Source: Cytospora piceicola | Taxonomy: Eukaryota > Ascomycota > Sordariomycetes > Diaporthales > Cytosporaceae | Assembly: GCA_023375675.1 (NCBI GenBank) | Contig: JALQBC010000031.1 | Coordinates: 248,001-312,000 of the forward strand | Direction of reading: 5' to 3' | Length of the DNA: 64,000 bases | Shown here: in pieces, positions 23,402-33,508 of the stretch | Layout: each line of letters opens with the position of its first letter | Position numbering within the stretch: the first letter of the stretch is position 1 | Program-made: the position numbers and the translations under genes | The notes under the pieces: generated by a model | What the model was told of the DNA's origin: nothing | Database searches by the model: none | What the model saw: the letters and a program-made list of their open reading frames with translations, nothing else

Positions 23402-24175
23402 TTACCGGTAGAACTCACTCCTCTTGACATTAACACCATACTCGCCAACGGCCATCCCCAGATCCTCCATCGTCAGTACCGTCCGGTTCTGACTACCCCC
23501 CTGTCCACCACCTCCGAACCCAGGCCTCTGGATCCCCAGGAGGTTCTGCCCAGCCGCCGCCGCCGCCTTGGAGCCGCCGCCGCCGCCGCCGCCAGCAGCA
23601 GCCGGTGCAGCGCCGCCACCGGCGCCCGTGGTGCCGGGGGCCTGTCCGGGGATCGGGTATCCCGCGGCTGCGCCGAGGTTGCCCATCGGGTTGTTCGCGG
23701 CCGACGAGTTGGACGCTCTTATGCGGCTGTACTGGTAGGCGTCGGCTGCGATGTCCGCGACGAACTTCTGGGTCGCCAGGGCGAGGAGCTTGGCGAGGCG
23801 GGGGTCGGTCTGGGGGGGTGGCGGGAGGCCGGCCTTGGTCATGTAGTAGTTTGTGACGCCGTCGGGGATCTTTGATTTCCACTGCGTTAGCTGTGTTGCT
23901 CATTACAGTACAGCCCGTCGAAGAGCAAAGGAAGGAGCGGGAAGTTAGAGAGAAGGCATTAGGGTAAGAGCAGAGCTGGGCAAAGGTGAACATTGGAAAC
24001 GTACGATGGGCGCATAGTCATCGATCTTAGCCAGGAACTCCTTCAGCGAAGTGTCCTTGCGCGTGGGTAGACGTGGGTCGACGAGAGGCGCGTAGCCTGT
24101 TTCTTCCTCTGCAGGCTGCGCGTTTGGTGGCGCTTCTGGCTGCTCAGCAGTTTCTTGGGGCGGTTGCGACGCCAT
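23402..24175 (-). CDS. TAF10: TFIID/SAGA subunit TAF10
   Basis: Two exons, 24175-24005 and 23869-23402, separated by a 135-base intron, give 212 residues. The protein carries the TAF10 histone-fold pattern: [15 protein letters not shown] then [38 protein letters not shown], and the closing helix [23 protein letters not shown]10 is a shared subunit of the general factor TFIID and the SAGA acetyltransferase complex, where its histone fold pairs with TAF3, TAF8 or SPT7 (family knowledge). The two halves of the fold are separated by a long Gly/Ala/Pro-rich insert containing a seven-glycine run, larger than in yeast. The acceptor was placed at AAAG before ATC CCC because it restores the family sequence and lies about 18 bases from a CTAAC branch site. 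An earlier CAG would add WKSK. Confidence 0.93.
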
Positions 24176-24750
24176 CTTTGTGAACTGTTGATGGGCTTGT
24201 CGTGATGTTGTGCTTGATGAGAGTGTGAACGCTTGTGATAGTGCGGCTTGGAGTTTCGAGACCAGTTGCGACAGTGGCAATTGCCGGCCGGGGATGTGCT
24301 TACGTAATGTAGCTCAGCATGACTGCCTTGGAAGTCATGGGACATTTTGATTGCAAATGAAGTTCAACCAAACTTTAGACGGCAGCATCACAAACAGCTT
24401 CATTGCACAACCTTCAAATAAACATGGTTGAGAACTCGTGAAATTGGTTCATAGCTACGTGGACAGGTATCTAGATGCAAAGCTCGGCCAGAATCACATT
24501 TCCTCCAGACCATTACGCCCCCTTAGTGGGTGCTTTCACATCAGGGTCCATTACCGAATCTACTGTCAAGATGCTGGAAATGCTCAAACTGAGCTCAGTC
24601 CTCCTTTGGTGAGCCAACAGGCAATCGAACCTCCAGAGATCGCAGAGACCCGAGGATGCATCTTTCAGACATCTCAAGGATGCAATCCGAACTTAACTCA
24701 AGGCTCCTTGTGGCTCCTTGTGCTCTTCACCTTCATTCATCTTCCTTCCC
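24176..24750. other. intergenic
   Basis: The 5' region of TAF10 and 3' flank of MRE11, both on the minus strand. No other gene seen. Confidence 0.5.
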
Positions 24751-27199
24751 CTAACGTCTCCGACTTCTCGTAGGCGGTGCGATGGGCTCAAACGCATCAT
24801 CGTCATCCTCCTCGATCTCATCGTCACTAATCTCCATAGTCTTCTGGGTCTGCGTGGCACGCTGGGTGCCAGCTGGGCGCTGCGACTGCGAGAAATTGAG
24901 CGTCGTCTGCTTGGCCTGCTTGGCCTTGCTAGCAGCCGTCGCCTTCGTCGCCCTCGGCGCAGCCGTCTTGGTGGCCGTAGCCTTCGTAGTACGAGTCGCC
25001 CGCTTCGGTGGTGGCGCGGGAGGGTCATCCTCCTCATCATCCATGAACACATCCTCGGACATAGCATCATCGTGTGCTTCCTCTTCTTCCTCCTCGTCGC
25101 TGTCGATCACAAAGCCCGATTTCTTCTTGGGCCGGGCTCGTGTAGCAGGCGCCTTTTTGGCAGCCGGCGCCTTTTTCGCCGGAGCTTTCTTCGCCGCCGC
25201 ACCTCGCCTACCCTTGGGAGGCTCCGGCACCACTGAGTCGTCGGCTTGTGAGACAAACATGCCGCCTTCCATCTCGACGTCCTCGTCACTAGTGCTACGT
25301 CGACCGCGGCCAGTCGCCTTCGCTGCCTGTGCTGGGGCCGCTGTCGGATAATGATGATCGGGTCTAATCCCCCAGTAGCCTCCAACGTCTGAGTCATAGT
25401 CTTCTGGCCTGGGCTTCAACTGTGTCTGAGGGCCGACAGGACCACCGCCATTCTTTGCCCAACGCTGCTCCGCCGCTTCCCTCCAAGACTCTACGGCCTG
25501 ATCCACATCGAAACTTGGTTGCTCGTCCAGTTGGAGTATCGAATTCAGAGATTTCGACAAGGCCTCATTCACAAAGTCTTCCATGGCCCCGCTGCCACCC
25601 TTCTCGACAAACTGCACGAGTGTATCCACGAATTGGTTCTTGGGTAGCACCTGCAGCGAGCTCTGCTCGAGGAACTCTTGGACCAGCACCTCGACCTTAA
25701 TAACATCGTTGTTTTCCATGGCCTCCATGATTCGATCGGGTAGCGTCTCTTCACTTTTCACGTTTTCTAATCGCCTTTAGCCAAGCCCAGACCCTCTCGT
25801 GACGGAACAGCCGCAGTGACTCACTTTTGGTAGCCTTCTTTCGGTAGAAGGACACAACATCATTCACGTTCGCCACCTTACCCACAAAGCGGTTCGAGAA
25901 GCGTTGCGGGTTCTCGACGTCGAAGTTTCCGCCTTCTGCTGCGGAGTACTCCACCTTTAGACGGACAAGGGGTAATGGCCGGTCCTCCTCGTCGATCTGG
26001 TCTTCGGGAGTATCCTGCACCTCGAGCCATTCGTTATTTGCCTCCTCGATCATCTCGTCCACGACCTTCACGAGCTCTCTTGTGACCTGTTCGCGGTTGT
26101 CTCTCACGTTCTGGAGTTTCTTGAACTGTGACAGCTGCTGTAGCACGATCTCCTTGGTCACAAGCGGGCGTACGGTTTTCAGAGGGATTGGTTCACACTT
26201 GAATTCCTTGCCAGTGATACTGAGGATAGCGACCTGTTTCTTCACGGATTCGGCAGGGATGAGGGACGTCGCGACGGATGATCCTGGTTGCAAAACGTGG
26301 AAACCAGTTTGTGGGTTCTTGATCGGCTCGATCCTACATTCGTGTTCATGGCCCCAGACAACAAGGTCCATCCAATCAGGCAAGACATTTTCGGGTAGAT
26401 ACGACGTGGCTGTATGAGCGTGATGATTTTGGTGTACCGTCAAGAGGTTGAAGAAGTCCCCAGCCTGTGTCGTCGGTCGGAAGAAGGTGACATGGTGATC
26501 CCGAAATGTGCGGAAGATGCGTTCGTCTCGCACGTTGCTCAGTCCGAACAGCGAGAGCTTCGTCCTACCCTTTTGGAGCAGAACTGGCTTGACCTGAATA
26601 TTGTCCATCTCAGGGACACGTCCAAAATAGTTTACCAGGCCGGCGACTTGTAGAAGGTCGAGCGTGCAGAAGTGCCCATCGCCGCTAGGATCGTCGTGGT
26701 TTCCATGGATAGAAAAGACAGGTATTGAGATGTTCATGTCGGGATCTTCGTAGTTGACATGGGGAAATGCGCCCTCGAAGACTTCGTTCGCGTCGGAAAG
26801 GAACTCGAGCTCGCAAGGCTTCATGCCCATACAGTTCTTGCGGAGGGATCGCATGACCTGATACATTGCCTTGCGCGAGGGCTTATTATCGTGGAATAGG
26901 TCACCGCCGAGAAGGACCATGTCGACCTAGCTTCAGTCAGACAAGCCGTAGACTGGAGAGGCCATATTTTGCAGGTCTTACATCTTGGGTCCTCGCCAAG
27001 TTCATGATCTCGTCGAAGGTCTTCCAACTATCATCCTTTCGAATGGGGTCGCGCTCTTCGTATCCAACATGGTTATCGGTGGCAACAAGTATGCGGATGG
27101 TATCATCTTCTGGACGGACATCAAGATCAGCAGGCGATTTGGGAATGGAATTCTTGGGCTGAGGCTGGAAGTTTACGGACCTGAAGTGTTCGCAGCCAT
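24751..27199 (-). CDS. MRE11: double-strand break repair nuclease MRE11
   Basis: Four exons, 27199-27181, 27109-26982, 26926-25825 and 25766-24751, with introns of 71, 55 and 58 bases, give about 754 residues. MRE11 is the nuclease of the MRE11-RAD50-NBS1 complex, which processes DNA double-strand breaks and acts at telomeres and in meiosis. The phosphoesterase motifs are in order: [59 protein letters not shown] and VVWGHEHEC. They supply the two-metal ligands. The capping domain and RAD50-binding region follow, and the C-terminus is a long acidic and basic tail with an RGRR element, several KKAPA repeats and a final [10 protein letters not shown] block. The first exon (19 bases) was chosen because it gives [15 protein letters not shown], matching the usual fungal start. 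Its donor, GTCCGT, is weak, so the start is less certain than the rest. Confidence 0.93.
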
Positions 27200-28015
27200 C
27201 TTGACCGAAGTAGCAGGCTGCTACTCCCCAGCAAGTACGTGATGATTCAATATGAGTACGAGACATGCATCGGTCTGTCGAGTCAAAGAGAAACAACCGG
27301 GATGGGATTGACGTATCGTCAGACGGAGGGCATCAAAGAGGGTATCGCCGGTTAAAGTGGCACGCGTTGAATTAGAGTGGGGATTAGGCAGGCGCGTCAA
27401 CTCTGAAAGGAGCTTGGGCCACCCAACACGAACTCACATGCTCTGAAGCTCTTGGACCAGCTGCTGCGCCACATAACTCGAGCACAGCATACCTACTGAA
27501 ACAGCACCGCCACATAACCACACTGCCACACCACTTGCATGATGGCTTTCAGGCCTCTCCCAAGAGCTCACCGGGGTGCTCTATTTCACTCCGGTAAGTC
27601 ATTGCAATTCCTCTTTTCAATCTGCTTTTTGTAAATCCACTGGCATGGACTGCCATGGGAGTCTCATCACAAAATAAACCCCCATAAACAAGGATGGCTT
27701 CCGATGTATATCCAGCCTGGCTCTGCTGGATCCACCTGACATTCATAATATTACCCTGATGGGAAGGCAACTGGGAGTGCTTCAGGCTGGATACCTGAAA
27801 TCGTGTGAAATACACAATATCCCTACCTCATATAATACGGAGATAGCGAGACGCAAGGCGTCATCTGCTTCGAGGCAACAGATCGAACACTTAAGGCTGA
27901 ACTGTTTCACCACCCTACACGCGCTCACGGTGTCTGTGTTCCAAGTCACCACACATCCAACAGTATAACTGGTTAACTGACTCACATACTACGCCTAGTC
28001 GACACATTCCTTCTC
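27200..28015. other. shared promoter of MRE11 and APC10, possible extra exon
   Basis: MRE11 and APC10 are divergent across this stretch. At 27542-27593 there is a short plus-strand frame, MAFRPLPRAHRGALFHS, followed by a GTAAGT donor. A CCTAG acceptor near 27998 would join it in frame to the APC10 start region. It may be a leader intron or an alternative N-terminus. Confidence 0.4.
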
Positions 28016-28902
28016 ATGGATAGGTCCGGAGAGCCCATCACCTTTGACCCCGACGCGGGTGTCGACCTGGATGAGGACATGGTCGAGGATGTCATGGAGC
28101 TGGGAGACTACGAGGCCGAGGTGATGGACGATGAGGACGAAGAGCATGACGAGGAAGGCGATCTCGTTGCTCCCTTTGACCCCTTCTCCTTGGGCCTGAA
28201 GGAGATCAACAACCTCGCACGCTGTCGCGTCAGCACCTTCAAGCCCGGCAACGGCGTCAAGGAGCTACTCGACGATGACCTGAACCAGTACTGGCAGTAA
28301 GTCCATCCTCCCGATATCCGCCTAGCCTCTTCACTTTGACACCGACTAACGCACTCACCAGGTCTGATGGCGTGCAGCCCCACCTCCTCACCATGAAGTT
28401 CACCCGTCAAGTCGAGATCCGCGCCCTGCGCTTCTTCGTAGACTACACCCAAGACGAGTCCTACACGCCCACCAAAATTCTCTGGTACGCCGGCACCAGC
28501 GAGCACAACCTAATCCAGTTCGCCACCTCAGCCCTAGTCTCCCCCAGCGGGTGGCAGGAGGTCGGCATCACGGGGTCCGGCGGCGGCGACGACGGCAACA
28601 GCCTGTGCTGCTTTGTGGTGCAGATGCACGTCATGGAGAACCACCAGAACGGCAAGGACACGCACATCCGCGGCGTCAAGGTGTACGGGTTCGACGACCA
28701 GCTCCGGGCCGCGGGCGCCACGGGCCCGAGGGACGAGTCCGAGGTCGCCTTCAGGGTGGACGAGAGCAAGGGCCCCGACGAGGCCGAGAGGGAGCTGCTG
28801 GAGGAGCTGAGGCGCAGGGAGTTTGAGAGGAGGTACGAGCCAGGCGATGCGAGTGGCACCGCGTCGACCCTCGATTTCATGGAGGATCCGGTTCTTCGTT
28901 GA
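28016..28902 (+). CDS. APC10: anaphase-promoting complex subunit APC10/Doc1
   Basis: Two exons, 28016-28296 and 28362-28902, joined by a 65-base intron (GTAAGT to ACCAG, branch ACTAAC), give 273 residues. The DOC/beta-jelly-roll domain is clear: GLKEINNLARCRVSTFKPGN, DDDLNQYWQSDGVQPHLLTM, VEIRALRFFVDYTQDESYTP, and MENHQNGKDTHIRGVKVYGF. APC10 is the substrate co-receptor of the APC/C ubiquitin ligase, helping to capture destruction-box proteins together with CDC20 or CDH1. An acidic leader of about 55 residues precedes the domain, and a charged helical extension follows it. The last two residues are Leu-Arg, close to the Ile-Arg tail by which APC10 binds CDC27 in other organisms. The start is the first ATG of this exon; an upstream in-frame exon is possible (see the adjoining intergenic entry). 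Confidence 0.93.
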
Positions 28903-29248
28903 TGGCGCGGCCGGCTGGGCGCAGGGCAGGTATTCACTTGCGTCCTATTTTTTATTCTTGCTATTGGGTCTACGACGTTGGTGGTGGCAGCTAGATACCC
29001 AGAGCTCAATAGCACGCTATCGGACTGCAGCAATATAAATTATTTATTCATGAAAGGTAAGACGAAACCAGACGACATCAAGGTCGGTTGCCTATCTGTT
29101 CCCACCGGGAAACCACGAATCCTTACAGTATGTTCGGTCCTCAGATACTTGATGCAGTGAATACAGTCCTCTGTATGCGCATATATGCATACCGTGTAGG
29201 ACATCAACGCACGATCACCAACATTATTTCGTCCTCCTCATTCGCCTA
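28903..29248. other. intergenic between convergent genes
   Basis: The 3' flanks of APC10 (plus) and the membrane protein gene (minus). No other feature recognised. Confidence 0.5.
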
Positions 29249-30371
29249 TCACCGTTCCTCCCCCCACCTTTCCCCAGTCCCTAAAACCGGCAGCTCCTGC
29301 GGGTCGATAATACTACTCAACTCGCCCGGAACCGGCGCCTGCGCCTGTGCCTGCACCTGCCTTCCCACAAACCCCTGCTCCGACGGGTTGCGGTGGCACG
29401 GCCACGCACCACCACCTCCTACACCGTACCCCTGGTCGCAATACCGCGACACCGGCTTCTCGAGCTTCGCCCGTGTCTCCGCCCGGGCCGCCTGCGTGTT
29501 CTTCTTCCTCAGCTGCATGCCCAGGAACACCAGCGATCCGGAGACTGCCAGGCCCAAGGGGATGCCCACGCCGAGGCCGACTGCGACGCCCCTTGGGTGG
29601 TTACTGCCGCTGCCTCCTCTGCCCCTTTCTCCTCTGTCGCTGTCTCCGCTGCCGCTGCCCCATCTGCCGCGGCTGCTTGTGGCGGCTGATACGACTGTTT
29701 TTGGGGGGCCCGTAGTCAACGTCGCAGCTGAAGTTACAATTACAGTTGTGGCTGAGCTTAAGCTTGAGATAGGAGTTGGCGGCTTGCTGATGGCATGGAA
29801 CAAGTCTAAGTGAATAACATCTGGGCCACTACAGCACGTGTAGGTCCCACCACAGCACACATCCATGCCGTTAGAGCTGAATGCGCATTCTTGGATGTAC
29901 ACGTCTTCTGCGGCTACACTCAGGGATAGTCAGCGTCCTCTGCTACCAGTATCGCCAGTATCACACGGCATCGCACTATCACTAATCTTCCCGGCCACGA
30001 CTAAAAGTAGACTAGACCAAAGAAGGGTATATAGGGACACTTGTATGCATGTTTTGAGGGGAGGAGGCATCAACGGGGAAAGACATACTTGTGTCCGGGC
30101 ATATAGGATTACACGCAACCGGCCAGCTTGAATTCGTACATCCTTGCAAACTGAAGAAGTTGTCCGACCCAGCATCCAGACACAACAGACTATCGAGGCA
30201 ATAATCCGCCGAGCTACAGCACAAGCTGGTGTCGGCGTCCGGGTTGCATGGCCATTGGTCGTCAGCTGAGGCCGATCCGTCCTGTTTGAAGCACCCCTTC
30301 GCGTCGACAGGGAGAATTCGGATGAAGTAGAGTGCTCCTAACAAAAGACGGAGAGCTCGCAGGGAAGACAT
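29249..30371 (-). CDS. cysteine-rich single-pass membrane protein
   Basis: Two exons, 30371-30089 and 29913-29249, give about 315 residues. The N-terminus is a signal peptide (MSSLRALRLLLGALYFIRIL). The outside part has about 16 cysteines, including CFKQDG, SLCCSSADYCLDSLLCL, CTNSSWPVACNPICPD and DVCCGGTYTCC. A Ser/Thr-rich stalk follows, then a membrane helix of small residues (GVAVGLGVGIPLGLAVSGSL) and a basic stop-transfer signal (QLRKKN). The cytoplasmic tail is Gln/Ala/Pro-rich. This layout matches fungal cell-surface sensor-like proteins of the WSC or MID2 type in general plan, but no WSC domain is present. Two in-phase acceptors lie 6 bases apart (29913 or 29907), so two residues at the junction are uncertain. 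A small middle exon cannot be excluded. Confidence 0.68.
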
Positions 30372-31204
30372 GGCAGCTCTTGTGGTTCAGATCCAAAATT
30401 GTGAGCCTGCTCTGGGTTAAACAAAGGTCCGGTAGCAAATGGAAGACGCAGGCGATGAGGAACAATATTCTAATGGGATCAAGCCATAGTATTCGCCAAC
30501 ATGGGGAGGCCTGAGAAGATATCAACGAGGCTCTCAAGTTATTACTCGAAGCTCCCCCGTAGTCTCAGGGTCCGAAGCGGAAGTGCACCCTGCTTCCAGG
30601 AGGAGCATTGTTCCTCGTCTCATGATAGTATATAACACGGTCGGATTCAGCCAAAACCGCCATGTTGCCACTTCTGGCTCAAGAGTATAGGTCTCTGCAA
30701 GGCTTCACTCCAAGGCCAGAAAAGGCCATGCACATAAGATGCCATCATGAACACCGATTCATCAGTGGTACCTAGACATGTTTGCTGGCTGAATATTCAG
30801 CTTTGTCATGGGATCGTTTCAGCGAGGGTCGACGGCCGTTGGGGGCTGTCAGGTCGTGGAACATCATAGGCAGTGAGTGCATACCTAGGTAGGGCTGGGA
30901 TGCTACCATGGGGTAACTAGGTAGTTAGAGTGTGAGCTTGAATCTTGAGGAAAGTTTTAGGTACAACCTAAAATAAGCTTGTGGTCTCACCGGGCGGTTC
31001 CGAATCGGGCGGTCCCGAATGCCAAGCCTCGGACCCGGACCCGGACCCGCATAAACCCCGGCAATGATCAGCCCGCGGCTCCACGCTGCATGATGCAATC
31101 AATACATTCGATCAATCCCCAAGCCCGAGCTATGATCGATCCAAGCTTTCTTTACCACCACACTACAGGTACCTCCACCACTTCCACAGCCCCCAACACT
31201 AACA
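30372..31204. other. shared 5' region of divergent genes
   Basis: Separates the membrane protein gene (minus) from the POF1-like gene (plus). It contains a GGACCC repeat near 31032-31048 and one TACCTAGGTA palindrome. No gene seen. Confidence 0.5.
30882..30891. repeat. TACCTAGGTA palindrome, copy 2
   Basis: Exact 10-bp palindrome about 510 bases upstream of the membrane protein start and 310 upstream of the POF1-like start. Confidence 0.8.
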
Positions 31205-32191
31205 ATGCCTCCCGAAGCTAGAGAGGACGCAGCCATGCTTCTCCCGCGCCTCCAGTCCGCCCTCAAACAATTCCAGTCATCCGGGAAACCCTTCCACATC
31301 CTCGGCGCGCCGACAGCTCCACGAAAATGCCGGACACTGATCATCCTCGACTCGTCCTTCAACCCGCCCTCACTCGCCCACATGCAGATGGCGACGTCGG
31401 CTCTACGGGATGTACGGAAGCAGGGACAAGACGAGGGGACGGCATCGGAGGGTAATTGCAGACTGCTGTTGCTGCTGGCAGTGAACAACGCCGACAAGGC
31501 ACCCAAGCCGGCGACTTTCGAGCACAGGTTGTTGATGATGCACAAGTTCGCGGGCGACATCCAGAAGACATGGAGGGATACTACAAAGACGACAGAGCAA
31601 AACGGTCAGCCGGAAGACGACGACCTCCCCGTCGACATAGGCCTAACAACCCACCCCTTCTTCCACGAGAAATCCGCCGCCATCGCCACATCCCCCGAAT
31701 ACTCCTTCTCCTCCCCCTCCAACCCCTCCTCTTCATCCGAGCCGCACTCGGAACAGATCGTCCTCGCGGGTTTCGACACCCTCATCCGCATCTTCAACCC
31801 GAAGTACTACGAGCCTCCCGTGCCCGAGACGGCGGTCGACCCTCCCTCCGCAGAGCACAAGACACCCATAGAGGTCGCGCTCGACCCGTTCTTCGCCCGC
31901 GCACGACTACGCATCACGATACGCGCCGACGACGACTGGGGCGGCAAGGAGGATCAACTGCGGTACGTGGATGGGCTGGTCGATGGAGATGAGCTGGTGA
32001 AGGTCGGCGGGCGGAAGGAGTGGGCTAGGCGGGTAGAGATGGTACATGGTATGGATGGGTCGAAGGAGGAGGCGGTCGTGAGCAGCACGTTGGCGAGGGA
32101 GGCCGTCAAGGCGAAGGACTGGGCGAGGCTCAGGAGGCTCGTGCCGGAGGGCGTGGCAGGCCTGATTGAAAACGGTGAAGTGTCATGGTAG
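31205..32191 (+). CDS. POF1-like nicotinamide nucleotide adenylyltransferase family protein
   Basis: A single exon encodes 328 residues. The N-terminal part holds the nucleotidyltransferase signature LDSSFNPPSLAHMQMATSAL, where SFNPPxxAH corresponds to the first ATP-binding motif of NMN adenylyltransferases. A later motif, VVSSTLAREAV, corresponds to the ISSTxxR phosphate-binding motif near the C-terminus. Between them lies FEHRLLMMHKFAGDI and a Ser/Pro-rich insert. The layout matches the POF1 branch of the family, whose yeast member is a divergent NMN adenylyltransferase-like protein linked to filamentation and protein quality control. Activity could be NAD synthesis or only nucleotide binding; the sequence alone does not decide. 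The protein has no targeting signal and is probably cytosolic. Confidence 0.85.
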   Translation: MPPEAREDAAMLLPRLQSALKQFQSSGKPFHILGAPTAPRKCRTLIILDSSFNPPSLAHMQMATSALRDVRKQGQDEGTASEGNCRLLLLLAVNNADKAPKPATFEHRLLMMHKFAGDIQKTWRDTTKTTEQNGQPEDDDLPVDIGLTTHPFFHEKSAAIATSPEYSFSSPSNPSSSSEPHSEQIVLAGFDTLIRIFNPKYYEPPVPETAVDPPSAEHKTPIEVALDPFFARARLRITIRADDDWGGKEDQLRYVDGLVDGDELVKVGGRKEWARRVEMVHGMDGSKEEAVVSSTLAREAVKAKDWARLRRLVPEGVAGLIENGEVSW

Positions 32192-33259
32192 GCGGGGCTA
32201 TAGCTAGCTGGTGCGGTCTAGAGAGCTAAACATTGGGCTTTAGACGTGACATTACTGTGTAGTAGATCTGATCTTGTGAGGACAAGACCAACCCCGAGGT
32301 GAGAGCAGTGCCATTGCGCAATGTGGTAAGCTGAACAACTTCTAGTCCATACACGAGCCACAGATGAGTCAGTGAGTGGGGATGGGCACCGTATTGCGCG
32401 ACAGTCACCTCAGGCCAACGTCAAGGCCGTCGAGCGGCACCATGTCGAGGCAGCGTAACAACCGGAGTAGCAGCGTTGACAACTGGTTGGATGTTGCGCT
32501 AAGAAGGATATGGGGTTGGGAGCTTTATAAGGTTGAGTAGGGGAAGGCGACGGTAAGCCATGTAGGTAAAGGATTCGATGATGACTGCGAAACGCGACAT
32601 CAGGTGAATATGGTGGTGACTGAAACGCGTTACGCGACAGCGACACGAGAAGTGGGAGGTGAATATGTAGGGTAGGTTGGGGCAAAGAAGAAGCTCATTG
32701 TATCGGGCGAGGTCTTTTTTGATGGGCCACGTCTTCCCTTTCTCAGGGACGAGTCTCTTTATCTGCCTGACATTTGAGGTTAGCAACATTTCTGTCCGTC
32801 AAAGGCCGTACTCAAAAATCTAAATCCAACAGAAACCATCTCGAAACAGGCATGCTCAGGACTCGCCGCCGAGCCACACCAACGCTGCAGTAGTCCCTCA
32901 ACGACCATTGCATGTGAGCAATGAAGTGGGCAGGCCACACCGCAATGTTGTGAAGTTTTCAGTTGATGGCCGCCGCTGAAGATGGTCGAATCATCGTAGA
33001 CATACCGGTACATAAATACTATCTCTTGCTTTGCATGACTAACACTTGGTGAATTCATGGAACTGGCAGCACATGCGATTCGCTTCCGCAACCTTCGAAG
33101 ACGAGCCCCCACTAACAGAAGAAACACGGGTAAGATCAGATATCAAATATCAAAGGTGTTTGAGAGGCTCCCTTCGTCATGTCTCAGGCAAGCCCAAGAT
33201 CACAATGAAAGATGAAAGTAGAAAGCAGAAACAGAAAGCAGAATGGTCGCGTCACTCGG
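32192..33259. other. intergenic
   Basis: No protein gene is supported; short frames lack motifs. The right end is the 3' flank of the U2 snRNA gene. Confidence 0.5.
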
Positions 33260-33446
33260 AGACAGTGTGGTACCGAGGACACGGTGGAAAGACGACCATG
33301 GGCTTGCCCAGAGGACCGTCATCCGGCCTTGATAAAAATTGGATTAACCAATGTATGGTAATTACTCCTTAGAGTGATTCCAGCGGTTAAACTTGGAAAG
33401 AACAGATACTACACTTGATCTAAGCCATTTTGTGGCAAAGGAAGCT
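33260..33446 (-). ncRNA. U2 spliceosomal snRNA
   Basis: On the minus strand the sequence contains the universally conserved U2 core GATCAAGTGTAGTATCTG, with the branch-site recognition element GTAGTA at 33412-33407. The 5' end has a stem I hairpin (GCC, ACAAAAT, GGC). Downstream come a stem IIa pairing (TTCCA with TGGAA), a stem IIb hairpin (ACTC, TAAG, GAGT) and a U-rich Sm-type site, AATTTTTAT, at 33340-33332. The 3' end folds as GTGT with ACAC around CCTCGGTACC, as in stem IV. Length of about 187 bases fits fungal U2. U2 pairs with the intron branch site in the spliceosome. The exact ends are estimated. No protein frame of interest overlaps it. Confidence 0.85.
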
Positions 33447-33499
33447 AAGGAAGGAAAGAGGAGGAAAACGAGCAACAGAATGGCGAAAGGGTGAAGGGG

Positions 33500-33508
33500 T
33501 ATTTATAT
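33500..33508 (-). promoter_or_regulatory. TATA-like element upstream of U2
   Basis: ATATAAATA on the minus strand lies about 54-62 bases upstream of the estimated U2 5' end, a plausible core promoter position. Confidence 0.4.

Noticed and set aside
24782..25351. 189-residue plus-strand frame rich in Ser and Ala
   Set aside because: It is the opposite strand of the acidic and basic repeats in the MRE11 tail.
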